Source: Pyrocephalus nanus (lineage: Eukaryota > Chordata > Aves > Passeriformes > Tyrannidae). From it: a DNA stretch of 64,000 nt. Location of the stretch: positions 36,171,866 through 36,235,865 of the forward strand of contig CM076261.1 of NCBI GenBank assembly GCA_038380795.1. Reading direction: 5' to 3'. How positions within the stretch are numbered: the first letter of the stretch is position 1; every line of letters begins with the position of its first letter. A program made the position numbers and the translations under genes. Below the pieces are notes generated by a model, which was not told the DNA's origin, searched no databases, and saw nothing but the letters and a program-made list of their open reading frames with translations. Positions 59,576 through 64,000 of this stretch are shown piece after piece.

Positions 59576-62500
59576 ATTTTTGACCACTGTATGCTCTTAT
59601 TTTGCTTCTCAGTTTTGCCTAGAAGTGTTTTAATGATCTTTCTTCAAATTTCAAATAATAGACTAGTCCTGAAATGTATTTCAAATATGTAAATCTTGCA
59701 AAAATAATTTTTACTCCTTTAAATTTCTCATTTGTTTTCATAAAAAAGCCTCAAAGATTTCAGAGGCTTATTTCCTAATGGGAATTTTGGGGTAGAACAA
59801 CACAAACTCAGATTTTTATGATTCATCCTTTCAAGGTCATCAGCTATGATTTTAATAATTTTTGACTGAGAGGTTTAAAACTGACTGCTCTGTGAAAAGT
59901 CATTGCCGTGTACTCCTTTCTGTACTAGAAAAGGAAGGACTACATGTAGTTTTTTTAATAAAAATATCAACTGTCTACATGATTTGCTAAGGCTGCCTAA
60001 AAAATGTTTCAAATTATGATGGGAAGGTAACTGTAATATCCTTCACTTATAAACACACAGGGTGACAAAAGTTCTACCCAGAACACAGGGCTGCTTTAGT
60101 AATACTTTTACAAGCATATTGTTGCTGAAACACTTGACAGATTTCCGTTCTGCTCTTTAGATGTACTTTCCAGGACCTTTGATGGCTCTCTTCATTAGAA
60201 TAATGGTACCATGGTGAGAATGTATTTATTTCTATGGATTTAGAAGCAACAGTGGTTTGCCTTTGACAGAAAATACCAGTGACTCTCATTCAACTTACCA
60301 GAGGAGTTCAAGCTTGTTTCTGTGTCAGTAATACCATTAGTGTTTCAAGATGAAAGCTTTATTAATCTTTTGGTATTAACTGAGGAGGTGCAGAACTAAG
60401 CCATTTAGTGAGAAAGATATTTAAATTTGAAAGACATTAAATACATTTTACTTCAAAGCAGTCAACACTGCCTGTAACTGCAGTCAACACTTGAGCAAAG
60501 TTTGTCTGAAACTAATAGGTCTCCAACATCCTCAAGATCTATGTTAAATATGTTTGTATGAAAACGAAAAGTCATTATTTAGTCTCAAAAATAGTGGACT
60601 GACAGTTGAAAATTTACAAAGGTATCTGTTGTTTTAATTAATAGAAATGTTCAGATTTTCATTTTTGGGGTTAGAATTTTTTTCCTTTTGTTACTTTGGA
60701 ATATTTTCATTTGAAAACATAATAATTCTGTCTCTTTCTTACAATATATCTTTTGGTGATCTTGTCTCTGTTTCAGGATTTTCAGAATTACCTAGTTATG
60801 CTAAGACTTCTTCCTATTCGACTAATAGCTGTGGAAAATAATCCAAATGTTGAAAAAAAAAGGGGGTTAAGAATTTGACAATGAACATGGCAAAACAAAT
60901 AGAGGCAAAAAAAAGGTTTTGCCTTTATTAAATTTATTTTAATATTTCAGATTGAAAGCATACATTGGGAAAGGCACAAGGTATGTTCCATCTGCAAATA
61001 AGTAAGTTTATGGAGCAAGCAGCTCCAAGCAAGCAATTTTTCCAGTCTTCTTTTCCAAAGTACTTCTGGTTTATTCTTCTTTCCCTCTTTATTTTCTGCT
61101 TAGCTTGCAAATTATTCAGAAGCAATCACTCTATTCTATGTTTATACAGAGGACAGTGTGATGGGGTCCTGCTTTCAAACTCCATACTGCAAAGAGTATG
61201 CTGTTAAAAAAATTTGTTTTCCTTGTGTTTTTTGAGACTTCTCTAGCTGTAAGAACTTTAACTTAAAATAATAATAAAATCAATACTTTTATTATAGATA
61301 TTATTATACAATATATCATATATATAATTATAATAATAAAATTTAACTTTAATAAAATTAATTATTCATTGAGATCGTTGTTTTATCATGGCAGGATAAA
61401 AATATGAAGTTCAAACATGATTAAAAGCTGCTATAACTGTCTGTCATGCACCAAATGTCAGGGAGCAAGCACAAAGATTTTCCTGCATTGTTTACATTCT
61501 ACTCTGTCAACAATTACCCCATATTACTTCAGCTCAAGCATCATACTCATCTTAGAGTTATTTGTTAAAATTCTAGCACTTCACCTTATTGGTACTGACT
61601 TCATTACAGCCAGAATTTTACTTTGCATGTATATGCCTTTGCATGTGTAAATTAATGCCTTAATTCCTGAAATTCAGTGGTGTCTGGATGCAAAAATTTC
61701 AACACTAACATTAATATTTCTTCTGCTACTAATCCACTTCTTTACTGAATGAAGGAACAGTAATTTAAATTCAAATACCAAATTAATATGAAATCTGTAA
61801 TTTGTTCTTTTTTTTTTTTTAAATGTTGGTGAATATATAATTGCAAATTCTGTGAGATTAAAAATCTTAGTGTGGTCTAAATCCTCAACTGCTATGAACA
61901 ATTATACCATAAGTAACAAGGTTCAGTCAAACCTAATGAAATAAGAAAAAAATGTGAAAATTAGTCACTACAGGTTCCCATGGTTCATCAGGCAAGGTAG
62001 AATTAGAAATAACAGCTAACACTAGTGGCACATTTACCCATATTGCAGGGGGCCCCATCCAGGCCAGAACATTGCCTTAGGGTCGTAAAGTAAAATTTTT
62101 TAAAGATACAGTCTGGCTACTACGGTAAAAAAAGGATGTCATAACAATGAATAATCACAGGACCAAACAGAGCCAGAGGGTGAGTACGTAAGTCCCTGGT
62201 TTTGCTGAATAGGAAATGAACATGGTGCTAGCTTAAAATTCTTGCAAGTGTATGCTCAGTTTAATTCATTTTTTTCCAGCCCAGGTTATTTTCCATCCTG
62301 CAGTACAGAGAGACTGATAATTTCATAGTTATTCTAACCTGCGGCAAGAGTCTTGTAGGAGTAGTTACTGACATTCTCTAGCAATGTGTTGGGAATGACA
62401 TTAATGACAGTGAGTGGAAACATTTCTTAGCTAAAATAACTTGGAGTGACTCCTGTTCTTACTGAGTATATTAATGGGAGTTACTGGTAACACACGCTTA

Positions 62501-62607
62501 GGTAAGCACACAGTTTAGTATCTATCATTGTCAGAATATATCATATCCTTACTTAAAATCTCTTTCTTTAAAATGCACATTTGCAGTCATCCGCTAGACC
62601 AACACTC
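59576..62607. other. AT-rich DNA, no gene recognised
   Basis: No gene or repeat family recognised. 61262-61372 is almost pure A/T with TAATAA-like units. Short frames at 60647-60841, 60965-61207 and 61417-61650 have no recognisable domains. Confidence 0.5.
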
Positions 62608-62712
62608 TTTTTTTTTTTTTTTTTTTTTGGTTGGTTGGTTGGTTGTTTTTTTTTTTTTTTTTTTGTTGTTTTTTTTTTTTTTTGTTGTTGTTGTTGTTGT
62701 TGTTTTTGTTTA
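62608..62712. repeat. Poly(T), (TTGG)n and (TTG)n compound tract
   Basis: A T-run of about 21, then GGTTGGTTGGTTGG at 62629-62642, further T-runs and about six TTG units. The end of the frame at 62528-62713 is this tract. Confidence 0.95.
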
Positions 62713-63469
62713 ATACAGCTTTGTTTACTTTAAACACTTGGGACACCTGCAGACACATTCTTGCAATCTAAGTTTAAATTAATTTCCATTTTTCAGACTG
62801 ATAGTTTAAAATTCTAAGATGACAAAGAGAAATTATACTTGATTTTGTTTATGTGTTTGGGGTTTTTTTGTATTTGTTTGCTACTTACTGCTTTGATAGT
62901 ATAGGTGACTCATACTTAGTAAGAGAAAAAAAAGGCAAAAAAAGGAAAAAAAAAATCAATGACCGTTCTTGCTAGTGAGCCATTATTTCATTCAAGTAAA
63001 ACAGTATACATGCCAATGTTTCAAATGTCAGTGACTTACTAAGAAACTTATGTTTTCTTTTCTCTTCCAATGTTATTTTTCTTAAATAAATAATGTTATA
63101 TCATTTTTCAGCTAAAACATAGTAATGGGATTCTATGATCCTCCTTGCATTTAGAAAATGTAATTTAGTATATTTTTTAGCTCAGTTTTTTTTGCTTTAG
63201 ACCCTTATCAAATAACTACAAGATCAACATCCTTGCTGATATGACTGTAACCACAATTATTTATGTGCATGTCATTGCCAGATCTATTACAGCAATATAC
63301 TTTCTGCAGGGCTAAAGGTAAGATGGCCTGTAAGCTTCAATTGGTGCAAGTAAAATTCACAGCAAGTTCAAGTATCTCTATGAAATAGACCTGGTCGCAG
63401 GATAGAGTCCCTCAGTTGTCAGTATAGCCTTCTAGTATGTAATTCAAAGCCTAGTTTCCTATACTTCAG
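62713..63469. other. AT-rich DNA, no gene recognised
   Basis: Nothing assignable before the last CR1. Confidence 0.5.
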
Positions 63470-64000
63470 CTCATTTTTCCACAACCTCTCACCATATAAT
63501 GAGCTCTAGACAACTTCTCTAGTAGGAGATTTTCCTTCTGTTTAGTCAGAATTTCCCTTGCTGCAACTTGCAACAGTTACATCTTGTCCTTTCTTGGTGC
63601 ACCTCCAAGACACTTAGTACACCTTTGTAGGTAGTTGATGGCAGCCACTCGATCTGCCACTGTCTTCTTTTTTCCAGACTAAGCAAACACACTTGCCTCA
63701 GCCTCTCCTAAGCCAGATGTTCCAGACCCCTACAGCACTGGTGGTCTTCCAGTTTATTAGCATCTTTTCTGCATGAGGGAGCCCAGAACGCTGCTCAGTA
63801 CTCCAGGCATGGCCACAGGAGAGCTGAATATGGAATAAACCTAACCCTTGACCTGCTAGCTATGCTTGTCACATATCACGATCAGGCCTACAACATTAGA
63901 CCGCAGTTTTGGAGCATGTAACCATCAGGACACTTTTGAGTATGGACAGGCATGACTCGTACATTGGGAACTGTTGGGTCCATCCTGACCACCATTCTGC
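63470..64000 (-). mobile_element. CR1 ORF2 C-terminal part, minus strand, cut by window end
   Basis: Minus-strand CR1 landmarks in order: CTTGCAACAGTTACATCTTG, TTTCTTGGTGCACCTCCAAG, CCTCAGCCTCTCCTAAGCCA, GTACTCCAGGCATGGCCACA, CCTTGACCTGCTAGCTATGC. They correspond to the C-terminal half of the reverse transcriptase, read upstream, with several indels. The 3' UTR side (63470-63530) is weak and no tail repeat is visible. The element continues beyond the window. Confidence 0.85.

Noticed and set aside
61262..61372. A/T-only stretch as a replication origin or matrix attachment site
   Set aside because: Composition alone does not support such a call in this AT-rich window.

Overview
The window is non-coding DNA from a bird, most likely a passerine. 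It is AT-rich and full of short A/T runs, and I see no gene I can support. The lineage call rests on interspersed repeats. There are many fragments of the avian LINE CR1, recognised by 3' tails ending in ATTCTGTGATTCT and by CR1 reverse-transcriptase reading frames. There are several LTRs of avian endogenous-retrovirus types. At 56480-56608 there is a SINE with a tRNA-Ile-like head and a CR1-like tail, the structure known as TguSINE1 in zebra finch and regarded as passerine-specific. Family names are from memory of the sequences; no search was run.

Layout. 1-10 kb: unannotatable AT-rich DNA with simple repeats. 10.1-12.6 kb: a 5'-truncated CR1 (minus), then an older CR1 (plus) split by an LTR (minus). 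12.6-24.9 kb: mostly unique AT-rich DNA with one CR1 scrap and microsatellites. 24.9-27.2 kb: three CR1 pieces and a long minus-strand LTR. 30.3-31.9 kb: a plus-strand LTR next to a plus-strand CR1. 34.9-51.3 kb: the densest part, with CR1 copies on both strands, nested insertions, a plus-strand LTR (38.8-39.4 kb) and an LTR rearranged by an internal inversion (46.6-47.9 kb). 51.3-63.5 kb: AT-rich DNA with one LTR that has a possible target duplication (55.3 kb), the SINE, and large T/G- or A/C-rich tracts. 63.5-64 kb: a CR1 running off the window.

All longer reading frames I could explain are decayed CR1 reverse transcriptase, LTR sequence read in a chance frame, or low-complexity DNA. No multi-exon gene, RNA gene or conserved protein domain outside repeats was recognised. 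The window could be intergenic or lie inside a long intron; the sequence alone does not decide this.

The most notable observation is a 122-bp perfect inverted repeat (47008-47129 and 47747-47868) in an otherwise diverged LTR. Its layout fits a 617-bp inversion with duplicated breakpoints. Other points are the tRNA-Ile SINE, an LTR whose 5' tip looks like an inverted copy of its own 3' tip, CR1-into-CR1 nesting, and recurrent G/T tracts with two-tetrad quadruplex potential. I found no evidence of a new biological system.
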